Source: Rhizobium sp. Q54 | GTDB taxonomy: Bacteria > Pseudomonadota > Alphaproteobacteria > Rhizobiales > Xanthobacteraceae | NCBI GenBank assembly: GCA_945870035.1 | Contig: CAMBQQ010000034.1 | Span: 1 to 36,686 of the forward strand | DNA length: 36,686 bases | Direction of reading: 5' to 3' | Shown: positions 15,088 through 23,124 of the stretch, piece by piece | Layout of the letters: each line of letters opens with the position of its first letter | How positions within the stretch are numbered: position 1 is the first letter of the stretch | The notes under the pieces: model-generated | Told to the model about the DNA's origin: nothing | What the model saw: only the letters and a program-made list of their open reading frames with translations | Databases searched by the model: none | Translations under genes and position numbers: made by a program

Positions 15088-16620
15088 CTAGTCCTCTTCC
15101 GGCGCGTCGACGATCGGGTCATAGCGCTCCATATCGAAACCGAGCAGGTTCCACGACTGCTGCATATGCGGCGGCAGCGGCGCCGAAATGTCGATGGTGC
15201 CGCCGCGCGGATGCGGCACGACGATGCGCCGCGCCAGAAGATGCAGCCGGTTCTGAATGCCGCCGGGCAGTTCCCAGTTTTCGATGTTGAAGTATTTCGG
15301 ATCGCCAATGATCGGATTGCCGACATGGGCCATATGCGCGCGCAACTGATGGGTGCGGCCTGTGACGGGCTTCAATGAAATCCAGGCGAGCTTCTGCGCC
15401 GCGGTTTCGACCACGGCGTAATAGGTCACGGCGTGCACGGCATCCTTCTCGCCATGCGACGCGATGCGCATGTACGAATCTTCCTCGTCTTCGTATTTGG
15501 CGAGATAGGTCGAGACCCGGCCCTGCTTCGGTTTCGGCACGCCTGCGACCAAAGCCCAATAGATCTTGCGCGCGGCGCGGGTGCGGAAGGTCTTGGCCAA
15601 TGCGGCGGCGGCGAAGCGAGTCTTGGCGACGAGCAGACAGCCGGCGGTGTCCTTGTCGAGACGATGCACCAGACGCGGACGCTGCGCATCGGCATGCGGC
15701 GCGCGCAACGACTCCAGCATGTCGTCGATATTTTCCTTGACGCCGGAGCCGCCCTGCACGGCCAGACCGTAAGGCTTGTTCAAGACCAGAACGTCGTCGT
15801 CTTCCGACAGAGTGATCGAGCGCAGGAATTCGCGGTCCTTCATCGCTTGAGGGGCTTCCTCGCGCACCTTCGGCGCTTCCAGTTGCAGCGGCGGAATGCG
15901 CACGGCCTGCCCCGCGACGAGACGGCTCTTCGGCTCGGTGCGGCGGCTGTTCACGCGCACTTCGCCCTTGCGGACGATGCGCTGGATGTGACTGAACGAC
16001 AGGCCGGGAAAGCGCGCTTCGAAGAAGCGGTCGACGCGCATGCCGTCTTCATCCGGCGTGACGAAAATGGTCTGCACGCCGGCGGAATAATTCGCCGGGT
16101 TCGGCACGGCTTTGGGCTTCGGCGCGGAGGACGCCGCCATCGCGGTCTTGGTCGAGAACGAATTGTCGCGCGGCGGACGAGCCGGGAAAGCGCGGCCCTT
16201 CTCGTTGCGGATCGATCCGGCCGGCGCATCCGGGCGGCTGCGCGAGCGCGCACCCGGCCGTGCGCCGGGCTGCGCAGCGGCGCGCGGCCCCGGCTTGACG
16301 TCGAACTTGGCATCGAAGCGGCGATTGGGGCGGCCTTCGGATGGCGCTTCAAAACGCGCGCCGGGCCTGCTGCCCGACTTGCTGGCGAATTTGGCGCCCG
16401 ATGATTTGCCGCCGGAGCGCTTGCCCTTGAAGTCGCCACGCATATCGCGGCTTTTGCCGTCGGCTTTGCCGGCGAACTTGCCGCCCGGTTTGCCGTCGCT
16501 GCGGTCGCGCTGGCGGTCCTGACGGCCGCCGCGCCCGGCGGGCGCCCGCTTGCCGGTTGGCGCACGGCCAACCGACGATTTGCCGTTGCCGGGCCGCGGG
16601 CCTTCTCTGCCGCTTCTCAT
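15088..16620 (-). CDS. RluA-family 23S rRNA pseudouridine synthase with long basic N-terminus
   Basis: This 510-residue enzyme converts uridine to pseudouridine in RNA. An S4 RNA-binding domain lies at about 194-245 (MRVDRFFEARFPGLSFSHIQ), and the synthase domain at about 268-490. The catalytic Asp322 sits in HRLDKDTAG, with GRTHQLRAHMAH following. It looks RluC/RluD-like, so a 23S target is likely. Unusually, about 180 residues before the S4 domain are a low-complexity tract rich in Gly, Lys, Arg and Ala, probably disordered and RNA-binding. I chose ATG with GGAG about 9-11 nt upstream. In relatives the HAD and ATP12 genes usually follow directly; here they lie about 8 kb away. Confidence 0.9.
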   Translation of the reverse strand: MRSGREGPRPGNGKSSVGRAPTGKRAPAGRGGRQDRQRDRSDGKPGGKFAGKADGKSRDMRGDFKGKRSGGKSSGAKFASKSGSRPGARFEAPSEGRPNRRFDAKFDVKPGPRAAAQPGARPGARSRSRPDAPAGSIRNEKGRAFPARPPRDNSFSTKTAMAASSAPKPKAVPNPANYSAGVQTIFVTPDEDGMRVDRFFEARFPGLSFSHIQRIVRKGEVRVNSRRTEPKSRLVAGQAVRIPPLQLEAPKVREEAPQAMKDREFLRSITLSEDDDVLVLNKPYGLAVQGGSGVKENIDDMLESLRAPHADAQRPRLVHRLDKDTAGCLLVAKTRFAAAALAKTFRTRAARKIYWALVAGVPKPKQGRVSTYLAKYEDEEDSYMRIASHGEKDAVHAVTYYAVVETAAQKLAWISLKPVTGRTHQLRAHMAHVGNPIIGDPKYFNIENWELPGGIQNRLHLLARRIVVPHPRGGTIDISAPLPPHMQQSWNLLGFDMERYDPIVDAPEED

Positions 16621-16749
16621 CAAACTTGCTCCAACCTGGGGTATTCACGCGCTGCGCGCGGCCCAAAAGGCGTCTGTAGCACAGGCCGCCGGTTTAAGGC
16701 GTTTTTCGGGTTCGCCGCCGGCAATCGGCGCACCGGGGCGCTTTTTGCG

Positions 16750-17097
16750 TTAATGGCAGCGCTGAAGCTCGCCCCGGGGCGTGCGATCCCAGGTCAAAGC
16801 CAACTTCCCGGCGCGCGGATGCAGCGAAACCGGCACCGAACGCTCTCCATCGGCGCCCCAGCACAGAGCCTGGATGTAGACCGCCTCGCCGGCTTTATAC
16901 ATGCGGCCGATGCGGCAGCTATCGCCCTGCCAGCGCACAGCATAGCTGGTCACGACCAGCGGCGTCGCTGCGAAAAAGCCGCCGTCGCAGGCGGCCTTGT
17001 CGGCGGCCCAGCGTCCGGTGAGTTTCTCGGCGGCGTGTGCCGGCACGCAGAAGGCGACGGCAAGGGCGGCCAGCACCGCCGCTTTCAGACAAGTCAT
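16750..17097 (-). CDS. Small secreted cysteine protein, unknown function
   Basis: This 115-residue protein has a signal peptide (MTCLKAAVLAALAVAFCVPA, cleavage near AHA-AEK). The mature domain carries cysteines in KAACDGG, GDSCRIG, ALCWGA and LQRCH, enough for two disulfides. No known domain is recognised. Its ATG overlaps the rarA TGA by 4 nt (ATGA), and rarA overlaps the protease gene the same way, so it is the third cistron of a coupled unit. In relatives crcB often stands near this place; this protein is not a CrcB channel. Function is unknown; a periplasmic partner of the Do protease is only a guess. Confidence 0.75.
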   Translation of the reverse strand: MTCLKAAVLAALAVAFCVPAHAAEKLTGRWAADKAACDGGFFAATPLVVTSYAVRWQGDSCRIGRMYKAGEAVYIQALCWGADGERSVPVSLHPRAGKLALTWDRTPRGELQRCH

Positions 17098-18425
17098 TCG
17101 CCGCCCCGCTCTTTCCGTATCTTGGCCCAGTAGTCGAGCCGCTTGCGAATCTCGCGTTCGAATCCGCGTTCCGGCGGGTTGTAGAACTGCTGGCGCGGCA
17201 GTGCATCGGGAAAATAGTTCTGGCCGGAAAAGGCTTCCTCGGTGTCGTGGTCGTAGGTGTAGCCGCGGCCGTAGCCTTCCGACTTCATCAGATTGGTCGG
17301 CGCGTTGAGAATGTGCTTGGGCGGCACCAGCGAGCCGGCGGACTTGGCGACCGCTTTGGCGGCGCCATAGGCGGCGTAGCCGGCATTCGATTTCGGCGCG
17401 GTGGCGACATAAAGCACGGCCTGCGCGATGGCCAATTCGCCTTCGGGGGAGCCGAGGAAGTCGTAGGCCTCCTTGGCGGCATTGGCGATGACAAGCGCCT
17501 GCGGATCGGCGAGACCAATGTCTTCGATCGCCATGCGCACAACGCGGCGACAGATATAAAGCGGCGGTTCGCCGGCATCGAGCATGCGGGCGAGATAATA
17601 CAATGCCGCGTCCGGATCGGAACCGCGCACCGATTTATGCAAAGCCGAGATGAGATTGTAGTGGCCGTCCTGCGCCTTGTCGTAGATCGGCGCGCGACGT
17701 TGCACGATCTCCTGCAGCTTGGCCTGATCGAAGATTTCGCCCGGCCGCGCCGAGCGCCAGACTTCTTCGGCGAGTGTCAGCGAAGCGCGGCCATCGCCGT
17801 CGGCCATGCTGGCGAGCGCGGTGCGCGCGCCTTCATCCAGCGGCAGCTTTTTGCCTTCGAGCTCTTCGGCGCGCGCCAGCAGTTTCTCGATCGCGGCGGC
17901 ATCGAGCGACTTGAACACCAGCACACGCGCGCGCGACAGAAGAGCGGCGTTGAGTTCGAAGGACGGATTTTCCGTGGTGGCGCCGACCAGCACAATGGTG
18001 CCGTCTTCCATCACCGGCAAAAACGAATCCTGTTGCGCACGGTTGAAGCGATGCACCTCGTCGACGAACAGCAAGGTGCCCTTGCCGCTTTCGCGGCGCA
18101 GGCGCGCGGCGTCGAACACTTTTTTGAGGTCGGCGACGCCGGAGAACACCGCCGAGATCTGCTCGAAGTGCAGTTCGGTGGCGTCGGCGAGCAAGCGCGC
18201 CACGGTGGTCTTGCCGGTGCCGGGCGGCCCCCAGAACACAAGGCTGCCGAGCGAGCGCGTCGACAGCATGCGGGTGAGCACGCCGTCGGGGCCGAGCAGA
18301 TGATCCTGCCCGACCACTTCGTCGAGCTTCGATGGCCGCAATTTGTCGGCGAGCGGCCGCGGCGCGTCCTTGTCGAGGCCGGCGGCGGCGAACAGATTGG
18401 GCCCGGATTGGGGGCGCGAAATCAT
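17094..18425 (-). CDS. rarA: Replication-associated recombination protein A (AAA+ ATPase)
   Basis: This 443-residue protein is the bacterial RarA/MgsA (WRNIP1 homologue). It acts at stalled replication forks with SSB and the recombination machinery. Walker A is GPPGTGKTT (66-74) and Walker B is LLFVDEVH (118-125). Sensor regions VGATTENPSFELN and LLSRARV follow, then the C-terminal tetramerisation region with GSDPDAALYYLARML. Length is normal. Start and stop both overlap neighbours by 4 nt (ATGA), so it is translated with the upstream protease gene and the downstream small secreted gene. Confidence 0.95.
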   Translation of the reverse strand: MISRPQSGPNLFAAAGLDKDAPRPLADKLRPSKLDEVVGQDHLLGPDGVLTRMLSTRSLGSLVFWGPPGTGKTTVARLLADATELHFEQISAVFSGVADLKKVFDAARLRRESGKGTLLFVDEVHRFNRAQQDSFLPVMEDGTIVLVGATTENPSFELNAALLSRARVLVFKSLDAAAIEKLLARAEELEGKKLPLDEGARTALASMADGDGRASLTLAEEVWRSARPGEIFDQAKLQEIVQRRAPIYDKAQDGHYNLISALHKSVRGSDPDAALYYLARMLDAGEPPLYICRRVVRMAIEDIGLADPQALVIANAAKEAYDFLGSPEGELAIAQAVLYVATAPKSNAGYAAYGAAKAVAKSAGSLVPPKHILNAPTNLMKSEGYGRGYTYDHDTEEAFSGQNYFPDALPRQQFYNPPERGFEREIRKRLDYWAKIRKERGGE

Positions 18426-19843
18426 CCGCCGAACACCGCGGAAATTTTCTGGCCGCGGCGGACGATATTGATGCGCCAGGCGCCGCTCGGCGTTCTTGCC
18501 GCGGCATCCAGATCTTTGGTCCGAACAATGCGCTTGCCGTTGACCTCCTCGATCACGTCGCCGCGCTGGAAGCCGAGATTGCTGGCATAGGAGCCGTTAT
18601 CGACATCGAGCACGACGACACCGGCATCAATCTGCACCTGCAATTCGTCGGCCAAAGCCGGCGACAGATTGGCGACCTTGACGCCGGAGAATGGCGAGCG
18701 CGAGCGAATAGTGATTTCCTCGCGCGGGAAGTCCGGCGCGGTTTGCAGCGCGACGGTCGCCGCCAGTTCCTGCCCGGCGCGGACGATGCCGAGCTTGGCG
18801 CTGCCGCCAAGCGGCTTGGTGGCGAATCGATAATCGAAGGCATTGGTGTCGTCGACCGCCTGCCCGTCCACGGAGACGATGAGATCGCCGGGCTTGAGGC
18901 CGCCGCGCGCCGCCGGGCCGTTCGGCGTGACGCTCGAGACCAGCGCGCCGGCCGGCCGCTTCAGGCTCATGCTGTCGGCAATGTCGGCGGTGACGGCTTG
19001 CAGCTTGGCCCCTAACCACGGGCGCTTCACCGCGCTGCCGCCGGTCTTGGCCGACGTCACGACGACGCGCACCATATTGGCAGGGATCGCAAATCCAACG
19101 CCTTGCGAACCGCCGGAGCGCGAGAAGATCGCCGTGTTGATGCCGACGAGCTTGCCGGTGAGATCGACCAGTGCGCCGCCGGAATTGCCGGGATTAATGG
19201 CGGCATCGGTCTGGATGAAGAACTGATAGTCAGAGACGCCGACCTGCGTGCGCGCCAGGGCCGACACGATGCCGTGCGTCACGGTCTGGCCGACGCCGAA
19301 CGGATTGCCGATGGCGAGCACAACATCGCCGACTTCCAGCGTGTCGGAATTGGCGAAGTCGAGCACCGGAAATTTTTCGCTCGCGGTCTTGATGCGCAGC
19401 ACCGCCAGATCGGTGCGCGGGTCTTTCAAAACGACCGTGGCCTCGAATTCGCGCTTGTCGGCGAGCGACACCTTGATCTCGTCCGCGCCTTCGATGACGT
19501 GCACATTGGTGACGACCAGGCCCGAGGCATCGACGATGACGCCGGAGCCGAGCGAGCGCTGCGTCTGGTTGGGACCTTGGCCCGGCACGCCGAAGAAGCG
19601 GCGGAAGATCGGGTCCTCGAACAGCGGATTGCGGGTCTGCACCGTCTTGGCGGCGTAGACATTGACCACGGCCGGCGCCACGCGCTGCACGACAGGCGCG
19701 TAGGACAGCCGCAGCTCGGCGGCGTTGGGCACGCGGCGCTCCAGAGCGGGGCCTTGTACGCTCCCTTGCGCCTGCGCCGAAACCGGCAGCAAGGCCGCGG
19801 CTGCCAACACGCTGAACAGGGCAAAACGGACCTTCAAAACCAT
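18422..19843 (-). CDS. Periplasmic Do-family serine protease (DegP/DegQ/MucD type)
   Basis: This 473-residue protein degrades or refolds damaged envelope proteins. The signal peptide is MVLKVRFALFSVLAAAALLP, with cleavage near AQA. The trypsin-like triad is His115 in VVTNVHVIEGA, Asp145 in DPRTDLAVLRI and Ser221 in NPGNSGGAL. Two PDZ domains follow (about 278-370 and 385-470; GGLKPGDLIVSVDGQ and GFQRGDVIEEVNGKRI). I chose the ATG with GGAGAAG upstream over one 43 codons earlier that lacks a signal peptide. It heads a unit with rarA (ATGA overlap) and diverges from the MDR oxidoreductase gene. Confidence 0.93.
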   Translation of the reverse strand: MVLKVRFALFSVLAAAALLPVSAQAQGSVQGPALERRVPNAAELRLSYAPVVQRVAPAVVNVYAAKTVQTRNPLFEDPIFRRFFGVPGQGPNQTQRSLGSGVIVDASGLVVTNVHVIEGADEIKVSLADKREFEATVVLKDPRTDLAVLRIKTASEKFPVLDFANSDTLEVGDVVLAIGNPFGVGQTVTHGIVSALARTQVGVSDYQFFIQTDAAINPGNSGGALVDLTGKLVGINTAIFSRSGGSQGVGFAIPANMVRVVVTSAKTGGSAVKRPWLGAKLQAVTADIADSMSLKRPAGALVSSVTPNGPAARGGLKPGDLIVSVDGQAVDDTNAFDYRFATKPLGGSAKLGIVRAGQELAATVALQTAPDFPREEITIRSRSPFSGVKVANLSPALADELQVQIDAGVVVLDVDNGSYASNLGFQRGDVIEEVNGKRIVRTKDLDAAARTPSGAWRINIVRRGQKISAVFGG

Positions 19844-20005
19844 GTCGATTCTTCTCCAGCGTCGCCTCTCCGATATAGGCTCAGCGGCAGGCGGATTGAA
19901 GGCATTCCCGGCCTTGTCCGTGGCTTTTCGCCCTGTTTTTGCGTTCTTGCCAGCACGGCGGCGGCGCGGCATGAGGATCGTCCAACTTGAACGAGGAGCA
20001 CGCCC

Positions 20006-21022
20006 ATGAAGGCCGTCGGTTATCTCAAATCATTGGCTATCAGCGAGCCGGACGCGCTCATCGACATCACCGCCGACAACCCCGCCCCCACGGGGCGCGA
20101 CCTGCGCGTCGCGGTCAAGGCCGTGTCGGTCAACCCGGTCGATACCAAAGTGCGCATGCGCGCCGCGCCCGGCGCCGGCGAACCGGCCAAGGTGCTCGGC
20201 TACGACGCCTCAGGCGTGGTCGAGGCGGTCGGTCCCGGCGTGAGCCTATTCAAGGTTGGCGATGAGGTCTTCTACGCTGGCTCGATCACGCGGCCCGGCA
20301 CCAATTCGGAATTCCATCTGGTCGACGAGCGCATCGCCGGCTTCAAGCCGAAGTCGCTGTCCTTCGCGCAGGCCGCGGCGCTGCCACTGACCGGCATCAC
20401 CGCCTGGGAATTGCTGTTCGACCGCTTCGGCGTCGCGCCCGGCAAGACGCCGGATGGTCGCGCCCTCCTCGTCATCGGCGGCGCCGGCGGCGTCGGCTCG
20501 ATGATGATCCAGTTGGCGAAGCGGCTCACTGCGCTGACCGTGATCGCCACCGCGTCGCGGCCGGAAAGCGCGGCCTGGTGCAGAAAGCTGGGCGCCGATC
20601 ACGTCATCGACCATAGCAAGCCGATGGCCGACCAGCTCAAGGCGATCGGTCATCCCACGGTGGCGTTGATCGCCAGCATGACCGGCACCGAGCAGCATTA
20701 CCCGGCGATTTTCGACATCATCGCGCCGCAGGGCAAGTTCGGCCTGATCGACGACCCGAAGACGCTCGACGCCATGGCGCTCAAACGCAAGGCGGTGTCG
20801 ATCCATTGGGAGTTCATGTTCGTGCGGCCGATGTTCGGAACGCCGGACATGATCGCGCAGCACAAATTGCTCAACGAGATTTCGGCAATGATCGACGGCG
20901 GCCTCATCGTCACCACGGCGGCGACGGCGCTGTCGCCGATCAATGCCGCCAATCTGAAAAAGGCGCATGCCCAGATCGAAAGCGGCACGACGATCGGCAA
21001 GGTGGTGCTGGAGGGGTGGTAA
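20006..21022 (+). CDS. MDR-family zinc-type alcohol dehydrogenase/quinone oxidoreductase
   Basis: This 338-residue cytosolic enzyme belongs to the medium-chain dehydrogenase/reductase superfamily. A GroES-like N-domain (VSVNPVDTKVR, GYDASGVVEAVG) is followed by an NAD(P)-binding Rossmann domain with VIGGAGGVGSMMIQLAK (about 156-172). The usual zinc-ligand cysteines are not visible, so a zinc-free quinone oxidoreductase type is more likely than a true alcohol dehydrogenase. Substrate is unknown. GAGGAG shortly before the ATG is a strong ribosome site. A palindromic hairpin lies between its stop and the convergent cytochrome gene. Confidence 0.88.
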   Translation: MKAVGYLKSLAISEPDALIDITADNPAPTGRDLRVAVKAVSVNPVDTKVRMRAAPGAGEPAKVLGYDASGVVEAVGPGVSLFKVGDEVFYAGSITRPGTNSEFHLVDERIAGFKPKSLSFAQAAALPLTGITAWELLFDRFGVAPGKTPDGRALLVIGGAGGVGSMMIQLAKRLTALTVIATASRPESAAWCRKLGADHVIDHSKPMADQLKAIGHPTVALIASMTGTEQHYPAIFDIIAPQGKFGLIDDPKTLDAMALKRKAVSIHWEFMFVRPMFGTPDMIAQHKLLNEISAMIDGGLIVTTAATALSPINAANLKKAHAQIESGTTIGKVVLEGW

Positions 21023-21032
21023 TTCTTTCTTC

Positions 21033-21058
21033 CCTCTCCCCGTTCTTACGGGGAGAGG
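21033..21058. terminator. Hairpin between convergent genes (CCTCTCCCCG repeat, copy 2)
   Basis: CCTCTCCCCG-TTCTTA-CGGGGAGAGG is a perfect 10-bp stem with a 6-nt loop, 10 nt after each of two convergent stops. Flanking TTCTTTCTT and GAAGAAAG are pyrimidine and purine runs. It may work as a two-way terminator, but T-tracts are imperfect; it is also a copy of the dispersed element at 766-835. Confidence 0.5.
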
Positions 21059-21068
21059 TGAAGAAAGC

Positions 21069-21923
21069 CTACTCCTTCACCGGCACCGTGCGCAGATAGG
21101 CCACCATTGCGTCGAGATCGTCAGCGGTCATGCGCGCGTAATACGGATAGCCCATCGGCGGCTTGAGCGGCGAGCCGTCCTTGCGGACGCCCTTGGTGAT
21201 CGCCGCCTTGATCTCGGCATCGCTCCAGTCGCCGATACCTTTGGTCTTGTGCGGGGTGATGTTGCGCGACACCGACTTGCCCCACGGCCCGGGAAATTCC
21301 ATGCCGCCTTTGCCAAGATCGCCGACAAAGTCCTTGCCCTTGGCGCCGAACGGCGTGTGGCACTCCATGCAGTGGCCGATGGTGACGAGGTAGAAGCCGT
21401 TCTTCACCTTGTCCGTCAGCATCGCCTCCGTGTACGGCTTCTCCGAACCGGGAAATGCATGGTGCGGCAGCGCGATTTTGTAGACCGGGTCCGGCACCTT
21501 GTTCTTGACTGGCTTGACCGTGCGCAAATAGGCGACGATGGCATCCATGTCGCTCTCGGTGACGATGCCATAAAACGCGGTCGGCATGATTTCAGCGACC
21601 TGCACGCCGTTCGGCCGTTTGCCGGTGCGCAATAGCGTCTTGATCTGCGCATCGGTCCAGTTGCCGATGCCGGTTTCCTTGTCCTGCGTGATGTTGGAGC
21701 CGGTCACCTTGAACGGTGGTTCGTCGAAGGTGATGCCGCCAGACAAGGCCCTGCTGAAGTCCGGGCCGTTCGGGCCCATCGGGGTGTGGCAGTTCTGGCA
21801 GGTCATCACGGTATTGACGAGATAGCTGCCGCGTTCGACCTGCGGCGATTGCGCTTGCGCGGTGGCGGTCAATCCCGGCAGCATGACACAAAATACCAAC
21901 ACCAAAAGCCCGGTGCGGATCAT
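21069..21923 (-). CDS. Periplasmic diheme cytochrome c
   Basis: This 284-residue protein has a signal peptide (MIRTGLLVLVFCVMLPGLTA, cleavage near AQA). It has two cytochrome c domains, each with one c-type heme site: CQNCH (Cys42, Cys45, His46) and CMECH (Cys185, Cys188, His189). Likely axial methionines are in EIMPTAFYG and RMTADD or PPMGYP. The halves share NITxxKxxGIGxWxDAxIK, showing internal duplication. It resembles the cytochrome c subunits of membrane dehydrogenases (alcohol or aldehyde type), but no dehydrogenase subunit adjoins it. GGGGAG 8 nt before the ATG marks the start; an upstream ORF extension is non-coding. Confidence 0.9.
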   Translation of the reverse strand: MIRTGLLVLVFCVMLPGLTATAQAQSPQVERGSYLVNTVMTCQNCHTPMGPNGPDFSRALSGGITFDEPPFKVTGSNITQDKETGIGNWTDAQIKTLLRTGKRPNGVQVAEIMPTAFYGIVTESDMDAIVAYLRTVKPVKNKVPDPVYKIALPHHAFPGSEKPYTEAMLTDKVKNGFYLVTIGHCMECHTPFGAKGKDFVGDLGKGGMEFPGPWGKSVSRNITPHKTKGIGDWSDAEIKAAITKGVRKDGSPLKPPMGYPYYARMTADDLDAMVAYLRTVPVKE

Positions 21924-22047
21924 CGGAAATCTCCCCTTACGGCTGTTTCGATTGGCCGTTCGGATATCATAATACCGCCCGGCCGATGTGACGGCCAACA
22001 CAGATTTGAATCTTTCCAACATTCGTTCGGTGGCCAACTCGCAATTG

Positions 22048-22075
22048 AAAAAGCCCGGGCCAAAGGTCCGGGCTT
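22048..22075 (-). terminator. Intrinsic terminator after the small glycine-rich gene
   Basis: On the minus strand AAAGCCCGGACC-TTTG-GCCCGGGCTTTTT forms a stem of about 11 bp with one G-T pair and ends in a T5 run. It lies 36 nt past the stop of the gene at 22111-22404. The A-run on the other arm might let it work weakly in both directions, but only the minus-strand gene reaches it. Confidence 0.75.
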
Positions 22076-22110
22076 TCTTGATGGGTAAATCGGTCGTCAG
22101 AAATGGCAGT

Positions 22111-22404
22111 TCAGCAGGCGAAGCGGCTGCCCTGCCCGGATTTCTTGGCCTGACCCGGCGGGCAGAAGCCCATGGCGTTGGATCCGCGCGTGCGCGCATT
22201 GGCCCGCCCTTTGGCGCCATGTTTGCCGGCGGCAATATCGGCGCGATCAAGGCCCCGCTCCGAGCCGGGCGCGGTCATAAAACTCGATTGACCGGCTCCG
22301 CGGCCGCCGCCCTGCCCGCCGCTCTTGCCTTGGGCCGAAGCAGCCGACGCCCCCAACGCGGCGGTCAACGCGAATATACCGGCGGCAACGAAAAACTTTT
22401 TCAT
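22111..22404 (-). CDS. Small secreted glycine-rich protein, unknown function
   Basis: This 97-residue protein has a signal peptide (MKKFFVAAGIFALTAALGAS, cleavage near ASA-QGK). The mature chain is rich in Gly, Ala, Lys and Arg (GKSGGQGGGRGAGQ, KHGAKGRANARTRGSN), with two cysteines near the end (GFCPPGQAKK and a final Cys). It has no known domain. AAGGA about 8 nt before the ATG supports the start. A strong terminator follows and a GGAAC-type promoter precedes it, so it is likely a single-gene transcript, perhaps stress-induced. Confidence 0.75.
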   Translation of the reverse strand: MKKFFVAAGIFALTAALGASAASAQGKSGGQGGGRGAGQSSFMTAPGSERGLDRADIAAGKHGAKGRANARTRGSNAMGFCPPGQAKKSGQGSRFAC

Positions 22405-22478
22405 GGCGCAATCCTTCTGCTCGTCCGCGACGCTAGCGGCCGATGTGATGAATCTTTCTCGAATGGCGAGTACAGACC

Positions 22479-22504
22479 AACCTGCGGGGACACCGCATGG
22501 TTCC
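22479..22504 (-). promoter_or_regulatory. Candidate EcfG-type promoter for the glycine-rich gene
   Basis: On the minus strand GGAAC (22500-22504) is followed after 17 nt by GGTT (22479-22482). The spacing and bases resemble the general-stress ECF sigma consensus (GGAAC, 16-17 nt, then GTT). It would give a leader of about 65-70 nt before the ATG. No other promoter is evident in this gap. Confidence 0.4.
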
Positions 22505-22543
22505 GCTGCGCAGGCGCTAATCGGCGGCAAGACTAATAGAGAC

Positions 22544-23122
22544 TTAGCGCCCACCCGCCTTTTCAAGGGCGGCGGCCATCGCGGTAAAGCCGCGGCGGCG
22601 GGCGTGGGCAAGCGGCGTCACGCCGTCGCGATCGGCCAAGTTCACGTTCGCGCCGGCGGCCACGAGCAGCCGGACGATCTCGATGTGAGCCGCCCCGCCA
22701 TCGCCGAGGATGACGGCCTCCAGCAGAGCGGTCCAGCCGAGCTTGTTGACGTGATCCTTGTCGATTGTCGTCGCCAGCAGGATGCGCACGGTCTCGACAT
22801 GACCGTGATGCGCGGCGGGGATCAGCGCGGTGCCGCCGTAGCGGTTGGTGCTCTTCAAGTCGGCGCCGGCGGCCAGCGTCATCCCGAGGATTTCGTTGCG
22901 CCCTTCCGCGCCGGCATAGAGAAACGGGCTGTCGCCGATAGCGTCCTTGGCATTGACGTCGGCGCCGGCGGCGATCAACCGGCGCGCGACTTCTATCTGG
23001 TTGGCGTGGGTCGCGGCCATCAGGGCCGCATTCTGCTCCGGCGACGCCTGTGCGATAGCGGCGGCACAAAACAAAAGGGCGGCGCCAAGCGCCGCCCTAA
23101 AATGATGTTGAAGCGAAGCCAC
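22544..23122 (-). CDS. Secreted ankyrin-repeat protein
   Basis: This frame encodes 192 residues if it starts at the GTG two bases after the rplQ stop. The signal peptide contains [18 protein letters not shown]. Four to five ankyrin repeats follow ([80 protein letters not shown]). Ankyrin repeats bind proteins, and the target here is unknown. There is no ATG before residue 30 or so, and starting there would lose the signal peptide. The signal-peptide codons contain a perfect intrinsic terminator, so expression should depend on read-through from the ribosomal operon. The longer ORF upstream is rplQ out of frame. Confidence 0.75.
   Translation of the reverse strand: MASLQHHFRAALGAALLFCAAAIAQASPEQNAALMAATHANQIEVARRLIAAGADVNAKDAIGDSPFLYAGAEGRNEILGMTLAAGADLKSTNRYGGTALIPAAHHGHVETVRILLATTIDKDHVNKLGWTALLEAVILGDGGAAHIEIVRLLVAAGANVNLADRDGVTPLAHARRRGFTAMAAALEKAGGR
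23068..23098 (-). terminator. Intrinsic terminator of the ribosomal super-operon
   Basis: On the minus strand AGGGCGGCGC-TTG-GCGCCGCCCT forms a perfect 10-bp stem (23076-23098), followed by TTTGTTTTG. It starts 27 nt after the rplQ stop. It is also coding: it overlaps the signal-peptide codons of the ankyrin gene. Confidence 0.8.
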
Positions 23123-23124
23123 GT

